From contig NZ_SDJP01000006.1 of the NCBI RefSeq assembly GCF_004114995.1, positions 62,001 to 126,000 on the forward strand: a stretch of 64,000 nt of DNA. The letters run 5' to 3'. This document shows, piece by piece, positions 34,062 to 39,471 of the stretch (positions within the stretch are counted from its first letter, which is position 1; each line of letters starts with the position of its first letter). The position numbers and the translations under genes are program-made. The DNA comes from Halorubrum amylolyticum (GTDB taxonomy: Archaea; Halobacteriota; Halobacteria; Halobacteriales; Haloferacaceae). The notes under the pieces are model-generated. The model saw only the letters and a program-made list of their open reading frames with translations, was not told where the DNA came from and did no database searches.

Positions 34062-34315
34062 GTGACCAACAACTCGATCTGGAGACCGTCATCAGATACG
34101 ACCGCCCGACAGCAACAGATGGGTCCATCCAGGTCAGCACCGACAGCACCGAGGTCACCGAGGGCTCGCGTGTCCTCCTCGGCTTCGGTGATGATCACGA
34201 AGTCACCTACGCCGTGCTCACGCCGAGTGAGGCTCAAACGGTCGCGACCGCGCTCGAACAGGCAGCCGAACGCGCAGCCGCGGCTGACACCATCGAGGAT
34301 CCAACCGATGAGTGA
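34058..34315 (+). CDS. Small conserved acidic protein (85 aa), module B
   Basis: Almost identical to 4197-4454 (LDLETVIRYDRPTATDGS, SRVLLGFGDDHEVTYAVLT). It uses ATG where copy A uses GTG. It overlaps the genes on both sides. Function unknown; tight coupling to the nuclease gene is conserved. Confidence 0.7.
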   Translation: MSDQQLDLETVIRYDRPTATDGSIQVSTDSTEVTEGSRVLLGFGDDHEVTYAVLTPSEAQTVATALEQAAERAAAADTIEDPTDE

Positions 34316-34958
34316 CGACAGCCTCGAGTTCACAGCCGACATCGACACGGTCGGCACGCCCGACGGCGAGGAGCCAGATCACGATCCAACCAACGGTCGG
34401 TGGCTCGAAACCCAGGTGGCCGACGCACTCGACCGGTGGGGGTACAGGACCGCCCGCAACGAGTACTGTTTCGGGCTCGAAACCGACGTGATCGCCCGCC
34501 GGCACAGACTGCGTGGGGATCCGACCGACTTCCTCGTCGTCGAGTGTAAAGACTGGCACCAAGTGCCGGTTCAGCGGGACGCTGTCGAAGCGATCGCGCT
34601 TCGCGCCGCTCTCGCGAGAGCAATGCCTGTGCTTGCTGTTGCCCGCCGCGTCACTGCGGGTGCGTGGCAGTTAGCACAGCGCCTCGACGTGCGGATCATG
34701 ACCGAAGAGGACCTCTTTAAAGACCGGCTCCCGCCGCTCACCGAACGCCGGCCGCCGAGTGGCACGCTCCACGCACGGCGGGAACCACTCATTCGAAACT
34801 TGCGTGACCGGCTACCGCTGCTGGTTCATCGTCGAAGCAGCCTCGATATTGAGGCGCCCGTCTTCAACGGGCCGAGTCACGGTCCGTGTTACGTGCCGGA
34901 TCGAACGGGCAACACCGAGTACGTCGACGCCCGCGACACTGACTACGAGTTCGGGTAG
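34308..34958 (+). CDS. PD-(D/E)XK nuclease, Mrr-like (216 aa), module B
   Basis: Catalytic motifs as in copy A: GRWLETQVADALDRWGY, ETDVIARRHR, DFLVVECKDWHQVP. The C-terminal CYVPDRTGN and DYEFG are conserved. The intact active site in both full copies, against loss in both fragments (6072, 41935), points to selection on the module copies only. Bases 34959-35133 contain at most a short remnant ORF on the minus strand. Confidence 0.8.
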   Translation: MSDDSLEFTADIDTVGTPDGEEPDHDPTNGRWLETQVADALDRWGYRTARNEYCFGLETDVIARRHRLRGDPTDFLVVECKDWHQVPVQRDAVEAIALRAALARAMPVLAVARRVTAGAWQLAQRLDVRIMTEEDLFKDRLPPLTERRPPSGTLHARREPLIRNLRDRLPLLVHRRSSLDIEAPVFNGPSHGPCYVPDRTGNTEYVDARDTDYEFG

Positions 34959-35133
34959 GAACGAACACTAGGGGGATCACGGACCATCCCGCATGGTGAG
35001 GCGAGTGGCGAGGGGGTCCAACATCTCCCACAGAAGTCCAGACACCGAGCCTGCGTCGAAGGAGACTGGTTCGTACGTGTATGGCTCGTTCACTCGGGTG
35101 TCGACAGCCTCTTCGGCGGTACTGGCGGCGTCA

Positions 35134-35388
35134 TCACCGATTTTGATCGATCCAGCGTTTGAACTTCTGGTAGTCTTTTGCGCCTGCTTGGTCGGCGATC
35201 TTTTGAAGTGTCCCCTCACTGATTTCATCGTGGAGTGGGACGGGCACAGTTCGAGCCTCGGCGTCGTGGTCCTCAGGCGGTTCCCAACGAAGGATAGCGT
35301 GGTCACCCCGCGTACGCTGCCACTCGTAAATCCCACTGTTGACCATCACTTTCACGACATCTCTCCCGGAGAATGGCGCATACGACAT
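35134..35388 (-). CDS. hicA: HicA mRNA interferase toxin (84 aa)
   Basis: dsRBD-like HicA fold: FSGRDVVKVMVNSGIYEWQRTRGDHAILRW with the catalytic His in the RGDHAIL motif (about residue 30), then TVPVPLHDEISEGTLQKIADQAG. The order hicB then hicA is the reverse of the classical one but common in archaea. A second pair lies at 56611-57146. HicA cleaves mRNA when freed from HicB. Confidence 0.85.
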   Translation of the reverse strand: MSYAPFSGRDVVKVMVNSGIYEWQRTRGDHAILRWEPPEDHDAEARTVPVPLHDEISEGTLQKIADQAGAKDYQKFKRWIDQNR

Positions 35389-35397
35389 CAGGAGAGA

Positions 35398-35670
35398 CTA
35401 CTCGAAGATCTCCGAGTCGTCGAGAGAGCCGGATGTATTTCGCTCAGGGTCGATCCCCATCTCACGGAGTTCCGTATCACTTGGTGCTTCGCCCTTGCCG
35501 TGGTAGCCTTGGAGCGCCTCGTCGAGATTTTCAAGCGCCTCCTGGCGGCTCTTCCCTTGGCTGACGACATCTGTCTCTTCGTCCTTTGCGACCCACCAGT
35601 TGCTCTCTCGGGTGAGCGTGATGGTGGTCCCTGTCGGCAGGTCGTGGTTGGTGTCAGATTCGGTACTCAT
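35398..35670 (-). CDS. hicB: HicB antitoxin (90 aa)
   Basis: Partial RNase H-like HicB fold: TITLTRESNWWVAKDEETDVVSQGKSRQEALENLDEALQGY. The C-terminus is short and lacks a separate HTH, so DNA binding may be supplied by the HTH gene that overlaps its start. It lies 9 bp upstream of hicA. Confidence 0.8.
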   Translation of the reverse strand: MSTESDTNHDLPTGTTITLTRESNWWVAKDEETDVVSQGKSRQEALENLDEALQGYHGKGEAPSDTELREMGIDPERNTSGSLDDSEIFE

Positions 35671-35906
35671 GCTTCAACTCCTGAGGTGAGACGCCACGCG
35701 AGAGAGTTCCCGATCATCTTACTGTCTACCCTATCCTCGTTTTTGAGTTGCCGGAGTCGGTAATCAGCACTGGGACGCTCAATTCCTAACTCTTCGGCAA
35801 TCTCGCTTGTCCCTGCGGGTTCGTGTTTCTGTACGGCATCGAGAACCTCGTCGTCGGTGTGTTTCGCGGAGAATCGTCCGCGTTCATCGCGTTCGCTCGT
35901 GCTCAT
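35667..35906 (-). CDS. Winged-helix regulator of the HicBA operon (79 aa)
   Basis: Residues 15-75 are a winged helix (TDDEVLDAVQKHEPAGTSEIAEELGIERPSADYRLRQL). The start MSTSERDERGRF is at 35906; a longer frame to 36014 has poor composition. Its end overlaps hicB by 4 bp, giving a three-gene operon HTH-hicB-hicA. It likely replaces the missing DNA-binding part of HicB. Confidence 0.7.
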   Translation of the reverse strand: MSTSERDERGRFSAKHTDDEVLDAVQKHEPAGTSEIAEELGIERPSADYRLRQLKNEDRVDSKMIGNSLAWRLTSGVEA

Positions 35907-36557
35907 ATCTATGAGATCTACCTGCTCAAATAAAAAACCATCTACCGTGTAGTAGACGGCAAAACCCCATCCAGAACGGCTAGTGGTGGGAACTACACGG
36001 GTGAAACGGTTCAATCAAAAATCTGAGTGTGACATTCGACTGTCCACGACTATGGGTATGCTACCCACTCTCTAACTAATTTTAATATCATTGGCACGAT
36101 ACTCAAAGCTGACGTCCGATACACCCCTCAAACGGGGAGCGTTCAACACGATGATTATCACTCGCCTCACCCCGCGGCGTGCTCGTTCTCGCTTAGCCGC
36201 GGGTCCCGTGTTCGGCGAGTGCCTACAAGATCAGCGTGCGAAGAGCCCGGGCATAAACCGCCGGATCCACGTCGACTTCGAATACGAGAGTTCGACGCAA
36301 TCCGGCGATGTCCGGACACTCTCACCCGCATAACTCGGCCCCCATACGGACTACCCGTCACGGGTCGGGGAACACGGGATTGCCGCCTGCCTGTGCCCAG
36401 TACTCGCTCAGGACACAGCCTGATGCGAGTGCGAGGTGCCAGGCTCGCGGCTGCTTGGTTTCCGTTCGTTCGATACAGGAGCGAGCGGACTTCGTCCGCG
36501 CTGAGCGTACGGAAGTCGTTAGCCAACAGCCCCGCAGCGAGAGCTGCGGCTACGTCG
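35907..36557. other. Gene-free region before the tRNA array
   Basis: An AT-rich patch at about 36075-36100 may be the promoter for the array. Two strong hairpins lie near the right end: GCGGAC-TTC-GTCCGC (36485-36499) and CCGCAGC-GAGA-GCTGCGG (36532-36549, GNRA-type loop). The second ends 8 bp before tRNA-Gln. Open frames here are not convincing. Confidence 0.5.
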
Positions 36558-36633
36558 AGCCCCGGAGTCTCCGCTGGCGAGGGACGCCGGACTTTGAATC
36601 CGGAGGTCGCCGGTTCGATTCCGGCCGGGGCGA
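36558..36633 (+). tRNA. tRNA-Gln (TTG), divergent
   Basis: A full cloverleaf can be drawn: D stem GTCTC/GGGAC, anticodon loop CTTTGAA (anticodon TTG), T stem GCCGG with loop TTCGATT. Bases 1 and 72 (A, G) do not pair and position 8 is G rather than T, so it is an unusual tRNA. First gene of the array. Confidence 0.7.
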
Positions 36634-36636
36634 CAT

Positions 36637-36710
36637 GCCGACGTGGTGTAATCCGGCGAGCATACGGTCCTGTCACGGCCGTGATCCGGGTTCAAACCCC
36701 GGCGTCGGCG
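36637..36710 (+). tRNA. tRNA-Asp (GTC)
   Basis: Acceptor GCCGACG/CGTCGGC, anticodon loop CTGTCAC (GTC), T loop TTCAAAC, discriminator G as expected for Asp. Only 3 bp after tRNA-Gln. Confidence 0.85.
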
Positions 36711-36790
36711 TGGATGCGTGGCGTGGCCACGTGGGGATACCCATCGAGGTAGGCAGCCCGTTGGTGCGATCAGCTGGATCGTTCCGACGA

Positions 36791-36905
36791 TGCTGGGCCC
36801 AGCAGGGTCTGCAACCTACATGAGCCGGTGTGGTATTCCCGGGAACACCCGAAGTACGCCCCCGCGATGAGACGCGCAACCACGACTACTCGGTCGCGGT
36901 TGCGC
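36791..36905 (+). ncRNA. Candidate structured RNA between tRNA-Asp and tRNA-Pro
   Basis: Three strong inverted repeats in 115 bp: TGCTGGGCCCAGCA (36791-36804), TTCCCGGGAA inside GGTG/CACC (36827-36849), and a long hairpin at 36873-36905 pairing GCGCAACC with GGTTGCGC and CGAC with GTCG around a six-base loop. Too short and structured for protein. Y-RNA-like or other small RNA; identity unknown. Confidence 0.35.
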
Positions 36906-36959
36906 AGTTGGAAAGTCGTACAGATAGATAATCAACTGCCGAACGCTCGGCAGTCCCGT

Positions 36960-37032
36960 GAGCCGATGGTCCAGCGGACGACGATCTGTGCCTTGGGCGC
37001 ACAGGACCGAGGTTTGAATCCTCGTCGGCTCA
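36960..37032 (+). tRNA. tRNA-Pro (TGG)
   Basis: Acceptor GAGCCGA/TCGGCTC, anticodon loop CTTGGGC (TGG), T stem CGAGG/CCTCG with the unusual T loop TTTGAAT, discriminator A. Confidence 0.85.
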
Positions 37033-37036
37033 CTGT

Positions 37037-37123
37037 GCCGCGACTGGGTATTGGGGAACCCAGCGGCCTGCTATGCCGTGGCCGTCTGCTATCGGTCTCC
37101 CGGTTCGAATCCGGGTCGCGGCG
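37037..37123 (+). tRNA. tRNA-Ser (GCT)
   Basis: Type II tRNA with a long variable arm. Acceptor GCCGCGA/TCGCGGC, anticodon loop CTGCTAT (GCT), T stem CCCGG/CCGGG, discriminator G as in archaeal Ser tRNAs. Confidence 0.85.
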
Positions 37124-37125
37124 TC

Positions 37126-37266
37126 ATGATAACGAATGTCTGCCCTGCCTGCGAGGAGGAAGCGTTCCGTCACGTCCCGCTCGGTGAAACAACGTCTATC
37201 GACACGATTGGAAGCGTGGAAATCTGCGTCACCGAGGACGGCGCATACTTCTACGGAACGAGGTGA
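37126..37266 (+). CDS. Small CxxC protein inside the tRNA array (46 aa)
   Basis: ATG lies 2 bp after tRNA-Ser. The protein opens with a CPACEEEAF zinc-knuckle-like pair and continues with a beta-like segment (SVEICVTEDGAYFYG). Only one cysteine pair is present, so dimeric zinc binding would be needed. The composition is protein-like rather than random. Function unknown. Confidence 0.4.
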   Translation: MITNVCPACEEEAFRHVPLGETTSIDTIGSVEICVTEDGAYFYGTR

Positions 37267-37408
37267 CCACCATCCATCCCTGCTGTGACTGGATGCTGAT
37301 GAGCACATTCGCCTCGGTAGTGAGGGTCAGAAGCTGAGTGATGCGCGTCTTCCGGTGTCCCGGTGAGAAACGCGAGGCGGGCTTGTCGGAGCAAGTTCCG
37401 ACGGAGAT

Positions 37409-37490
37409 GGTGAGACATACGGATAGGCGACCGCGCTCGGTGTAAAACCGAGAGCCGCGAGGCTTCGGAGTTCGACTCTCCATCTCACCG
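37409..37490 (+). tRNA. tRNA-like, type II, Leu(TAA)-like with odd anticodon loop
   Basis: Acceptor GGTGAGA/TCTCACC, anticodon stem CTCGG/CCGAG with loop TGTAAAA, long variable arm GAGCC/GGCTT, T loop TTCGACT. Position 33, which is T in nearly all tRNAs, is G, and the discriminator is G although Leu tRNAs normally have A. It may be a pseudo-tRNA or a tRNA mimic. Confidence 0.55.
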
Positions 37491-37492
37491 TT

Positions 37493-37578
37493 GGCGGGGT
37501 TTCCCTAGCTTGGTCAAGGGACTGCGTTGGAACCGCAGCGTCCGCAAGGACACGAGTGTTCAAATCGCTCTCCCGCCG
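37493..37578 (+). tRNA. tRNA-Ser (GGA)
   Basis: Acceptor GGCGGGG/TCCCGCC, anticodon stem CTGCG/CGCAG with loop TTGGAAC (GGA), variable arm CGTCC/GGACA-type, T loop TTCAAAT, discriminator G. Two bases after the previous tRNA-like gene. Confidence 0.85.
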
Positions 37579-37625
37579 CTGCGTGCCGAAGTGATTCGCA
37601 GAGTCGCCGGCAATGCTCGAATTGC

Positions 37626-37707
37626 GCCGCCATGCCAGAGTGGTCGAACGGACACGGTCGAGACCCGTGTGGTTAGTCCTTCCCAGGTTCGAATCCTGGT
37701 GGCGGCA
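37626..37707 (+). tRNA. tRNA-Leu (GAG) with C33
   Basis: Type II cloverleaf: acceptor GCCGCCA/TGGCGGC, anticodon stem CACGG/CCGTG with loop TCGAGAC (GAG), T stem CCAGG/CCTGG, discriminator A. Position 33 is C instead of the near-universal T. Confidence 0.75.
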
Positions 37708-37749
37708 TCCGGCCATCGTGCCGGGAGAAAATTCTCGCTTCAACGTTCC

Positions 37750-37832
37750 GTCGCCGTACTCAAGTGGTCAACGAGAAGCGGTTCAGACCCGCTGGCGTAG
37801 GTCCTTCCGAGGTTCGAATCCTCCCGGCGACA
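37750..37832 (+). tRNA. tRNA-Leu (CAG)
   Basis: Type II cloverleaf: acceptor GTCGCCG/CGGCGAC, anticodon stem AGCGG/CCGCT with loop TTCAGAC (CAG), T loop TTCGAAT with one mismatch in the T stem, discriminator A. Confidence 0.85.
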
Positions 37833-37836
37833 TTTT

Positions 37837-37908
37837 CTCCCTGTGGTCTAGCGGCTACGATGCCTCCCTGTAGAGGAGGAGACGCACGTTCGAGTCGTGC
37901 CGGGGAGA
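37837..37908 (+). tRNA. tRNA-Tyr (GTA)
   Basis: Acceptor CTCCCTG/CGGGGAG with the C1-G72 pair typical of archaeal Tyr tRNA, anticodon stem CCTCC/GGAGG with loop CTGTAGA (GTA), T stem GCACG/CGTGC, discriminator A. No intron. Confidence 0.85.
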
Positions 37909-37912
37909 CTGC

Positions 37913-38039
37913 GGGACGGTGGAAGAGCCTGGCATTCACACACTCTCGCCGAGTTTTCACCGGAGAGCCGGTGCGACGGTGAGAGTTCCTTCGTCTCACC
38001 TGTAATGAGAACACGCAGGTTCGAATCCTGCCCGTCCCA
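37913..38039 (+). tRNA. tRNA-like gene with ~50-nt insertion, best read as Thr (TGT)
   Basis: Acceptor GGGACGG/CCGTCCC, T stem GCAGG/CCTGC and discriminator A are clear. A possible anticodon arm TCTCA/TGAGA has loop CCTGTAA (C at position 33). Between the D-loop sequence AGCCTGGCA and this arm lies an insertion that folds by itself (ACTCTCGCC with GGTGAGAGT, inner ACCGG/CCGGT). GGTGAGA could also pair with TCTCACC, disrupting the anticodon arm. It could be a non-canonical intron or a chimeric tRNA-like RNA. Confidence 0.55.
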
Positions 38040-38073
38040 CTGGCCGATGACCCTTCCAAGGAGAGGCCAACCC

Positions 38074-38146
38074 GCTCCAGTGGAGTAGCGGCCAAACTCA
38101 CGGCCCTCTCACGGCCGAGCCCCCGGTTCGAATCCGGGCTGGAGCA
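38074..38146 (+). tRNA. tRNA-Glu (CTC)
   Basis: Acceptor GCTCCAG/CTGGAGC, anticodon stem CGGCC/GGCCG with loop CTCTCAC (CTC), T stem CCCGG/CCGGG, discriminator A. Confidence 0.85.
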
Positions 38147-38212
38147 TTCTCCAACAGTCCGAGACCTCTCACTTCCAGCCGACTAGACAGAGGGACGGAC
38201 AGCTGTGGAGAA
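38147..38212 (+). ncRNA. Y-RNA-like hairpin directly after tRNA-Glu
   Basis: Outer stem TTCTCCA (38147-38153) with TGGAGAA (38206-38212), an internal loop (ACA versus AGCTG), inner stem GTCCG (38157-38161) with CGGAC (38196-38200), and a 34-nt loop. A terminal helix broken by a bulge below a large loop is the general topology of Ro-binding Y RNAs. Sequence similarity to known Y RNAs was not tested. Confidence 0.4.
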
Positions 38213-38249
38213 CTGAGAGATGCCCATGAGTGAGTTCCGAATTGTGTGC

Positions 38250-38320
38250 TGCGGGATAGGGTAATGGCAGTCCACGGGGCTCATATCCCCGAAGTCCAGG
38301 TTCGACTCCTGGTCCCGCAA
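38250..38320 (+). tRNA. tRNA-Met or tRNA-Ile2 (CAT)
   Basis: Acceptor TGCGGGA/TCCCGCA, anticodon stem CGGGG/CCCCG with loop CTCATAT (CAT), T loop TTCGACT, discriminator A. The T1-A72 pair and compact D arm recall phage-encoded tRNAs. Met and Ile2 cannot be separated from sequence alone. Confidence 0.8.
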
Positions 38321-38332
38321 TGGAGGACACCA

Positions 38333-38737
38333 ATGGGACTATTCGATACAGTCGAACTCTACGACGACGTCCACCTACCGGAGTACCCCGACGGGATTAC
38401 TCCTGCCGAGGACGTCGACTGGCAGACGAAAGGCATCGATCGACCGACTATGACCACATTTCGGATTACGGCGGAGGGTCGGCTCCTCGAAGCAGAGTGG
38501 CACACCGAAGCGGTCCCGCCGGAAGACCGACCATACGCGAGCCGTGACGACGTCGACGAGGAAGATCTCCTCTATATGGCCGGCTGTCGGAACCGAGTCC
38601 ACGACGGCTGGAGCGAACGAGACGACTACCACGGCCGCTTCGAGTTCAAACACTCCTTCGAGGATCTCGATACACTCGTCACGTATCGAGTGACGTTCAC
38701 GCACGGGCAGCTCGAGAGATTCGAACGCCTGCGATAA
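38333..38737 (+). CDS. Hypothetical protein inside the tRNA array (134 aa)
   Basis: ATG 38333 lies 12 bp after the CAT tRNA. The sequence opens MGLFDTVELYDDVHLPEYPD and is followed by alternating beta-like segments (TTFRITAEGRLLEAEW, HGRFEFKHSFEDLDTLVTYRVTF). It is acidic and has no cysteines beyond one, so it is not a zinc protein. Composition is typical of a real haloarchaeal gene. No family recognised. The position suggests passenger or functional cargo of the array. Confidence 0.7.
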   Translation: MGLFDTVELYDDVHLPEYPDGITPAEDVDWQTKGIDRPTMTTFRITAEGRLLEAEWHTEAVPPEDRPYASRDDVDEEDLLYMAGCRNRVHDGWSERDDYHGRFEFKHSFEDLDTLVTYRVTFTHGQLERFERLR

Positions 38738-38784
38738 TCCGTGCGTGTCCGCCCCACCTCAGCGCCTGACTTCGTCCCTACCGC

Positions 38785-38860
38785 GCTCCCGGAGTCTCCG
38801 TTGGCGAGAGACGCCAGTTTTTCAAACTGGAGGTCGGGGGTTCGATTCCCCTCGGGAGCA
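38785..38860 (+). tRNA. tRNA-Glu (TTC), divergent
   Basis: Acceptor GCTCCCG/CGGGAGC, D stem GTCTC/GAGAC, anticodon stem CCAGT/ACTGG with loop TTTTCAA (TTC), T stem GGGGG/CCCCT, discriminator A. Position 8 is G. The D arm closely matches the tRNA-Gln at 36558, so one may derive from the other. Confidence 0.8.
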
Positions 38861-38950
38861 CTCGGGGGCTGGCTCTGACAGTATTTTCCTGTGCCTGACA
38901 TAGCGGGCAGCCACGGATTCGTGACGCTGTCACGGTCGGCTTTCCCCAAG

Positions 38951-39106
38951 CGTGTGGTCGTCGAGGTGGTGCGTTTCTTCGCCCGCAAAGCACACCAACG
39001 GGAGTCATGGCCCGTCGCACCACCGGTTGCCCGACCACACGTGGCGACCGTCGAGTCGGAGCGTTGCTTCGCCAGGAACTCGCAGGTTCAAATCCTGTCG
39101 GTGGCG
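38951..39106 (+). ncRNA. Long-stem RNA fused to a tRNA-like 3' half
   Basis: CGTGTGGTCG (38951-38960) pairs with CGACCACACG (39032-39041) and GGTGGTGCG (38965-38973) with CGCACCACC (39016-39024). That gives a 19-bp stem with one internal loop. A GGCGA/TCGCC stem follows, then a T arm GCAGG-TTCAAAT-CCTGT (39082-39098) and an acceptor-like 3' strand. No matching 5' acceptor strand is found. The mix of Y-RNA-like stem and tRNA-like end recalls bacterial YrlA RNAs. Confidence 0.4.
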
Positions 39107-39152
39107 TAGTCCATCGAGAACATCCCGGACAAAGAGCGTACGAGAGGACGCT

Positions 39153-39263
39153 CGACACCGGTCCCGCTCCGACGGTTTTCCGGTCGCCGTGTCGCCAGTG
39201 GCCGTCGATCTGGAGCGCTACGTCGATGGCACTCTACGGGTTCGAATCCCGTCGTTCGCTCCA
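39153..39263 (+). ncRNA. Second hairpin plus T-arm tRNA-like RNA
   Basis: CGACA/TGTCG and CCGG/CCGG form a bulged hairpin (39153-39194). GCCGTCGA (39201-39208) pairs perfectly with TCGATGGC (39223-39230). A clear T arm ACGGG-TTCGAAT-CCCGT follows (39236-39252), then TTCGCTCCA. No D arm or 5' acceptor is seen. Same architecture as 38951-39106. Confidence 0.35.
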
Positions 39264-39283
39264 GGAATTGTCCGGCCACTCGT

Positions 39284-39358
39284 GTTCCCGTAGCTCAGTC
39301 AGGACAGAGCTCCGGCCTTCGAAGCCGGGCGTCGCACGTTCGAATCGTGCCGGGAACG
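39284..39358 (+). tRNA. tRNA-Arg (TCG)
   Basis: Acceptor GTTCCCG/CGGGAAC, D arm AGCTCAGTCAGGACAGAGCT, anticodon stem CCGGC/GCCGG with loop CTTCGAA (TCG), T stem GCACG/CGTGC, discriminator G. A canonical tRNA and the last of the array. Confidence 0.9.
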
Positions 39359-39359
39359 T

Positions 39360-39461
39360 CCAGCCGAGCGATGCGAGGCTGGTTCGGGAAGTTTCTCTCC
39401 CGAGACTCGCTGCTCACAGAGCGAGTGGGCAGCTGCGATCGGAGTCGCCTATTGCGACTCC
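39360..39461 (+). ncRNA. Four consecutive hairpins between tRNA-Arg and ro60
   Basis: In 102 bp: CCAGCC/GGCTGG (39360-39382), TCGGGA/TCCCGA (39384-39403), ACTCGCT/AGCGAGT (39405-39426) and GGAGTCGC/GCGACTCC (39441-39461). All stems are perfect. The last ends 10 bp before the Ro60 start codon. It could be a Y-like RNA, a transcript-processing region or a structured 5' leader. Confidence 0.45.
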
Positions 39462-39471
39462 GGGTGATAGG

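Noticed and set aside
36236..36340. Possible extra tRNA with a GGGCATAAACC loop and a TTCGAAT segment
   Set aside because: No acceptor or T stem could be formed around these words.
39007..39471. N-terminal extension of the Ro60-like protein
   Set aside because: The extension reads through tRNA-Arg and the tRNA-like RNA region; the TROVE fold starts after ATG 39472.
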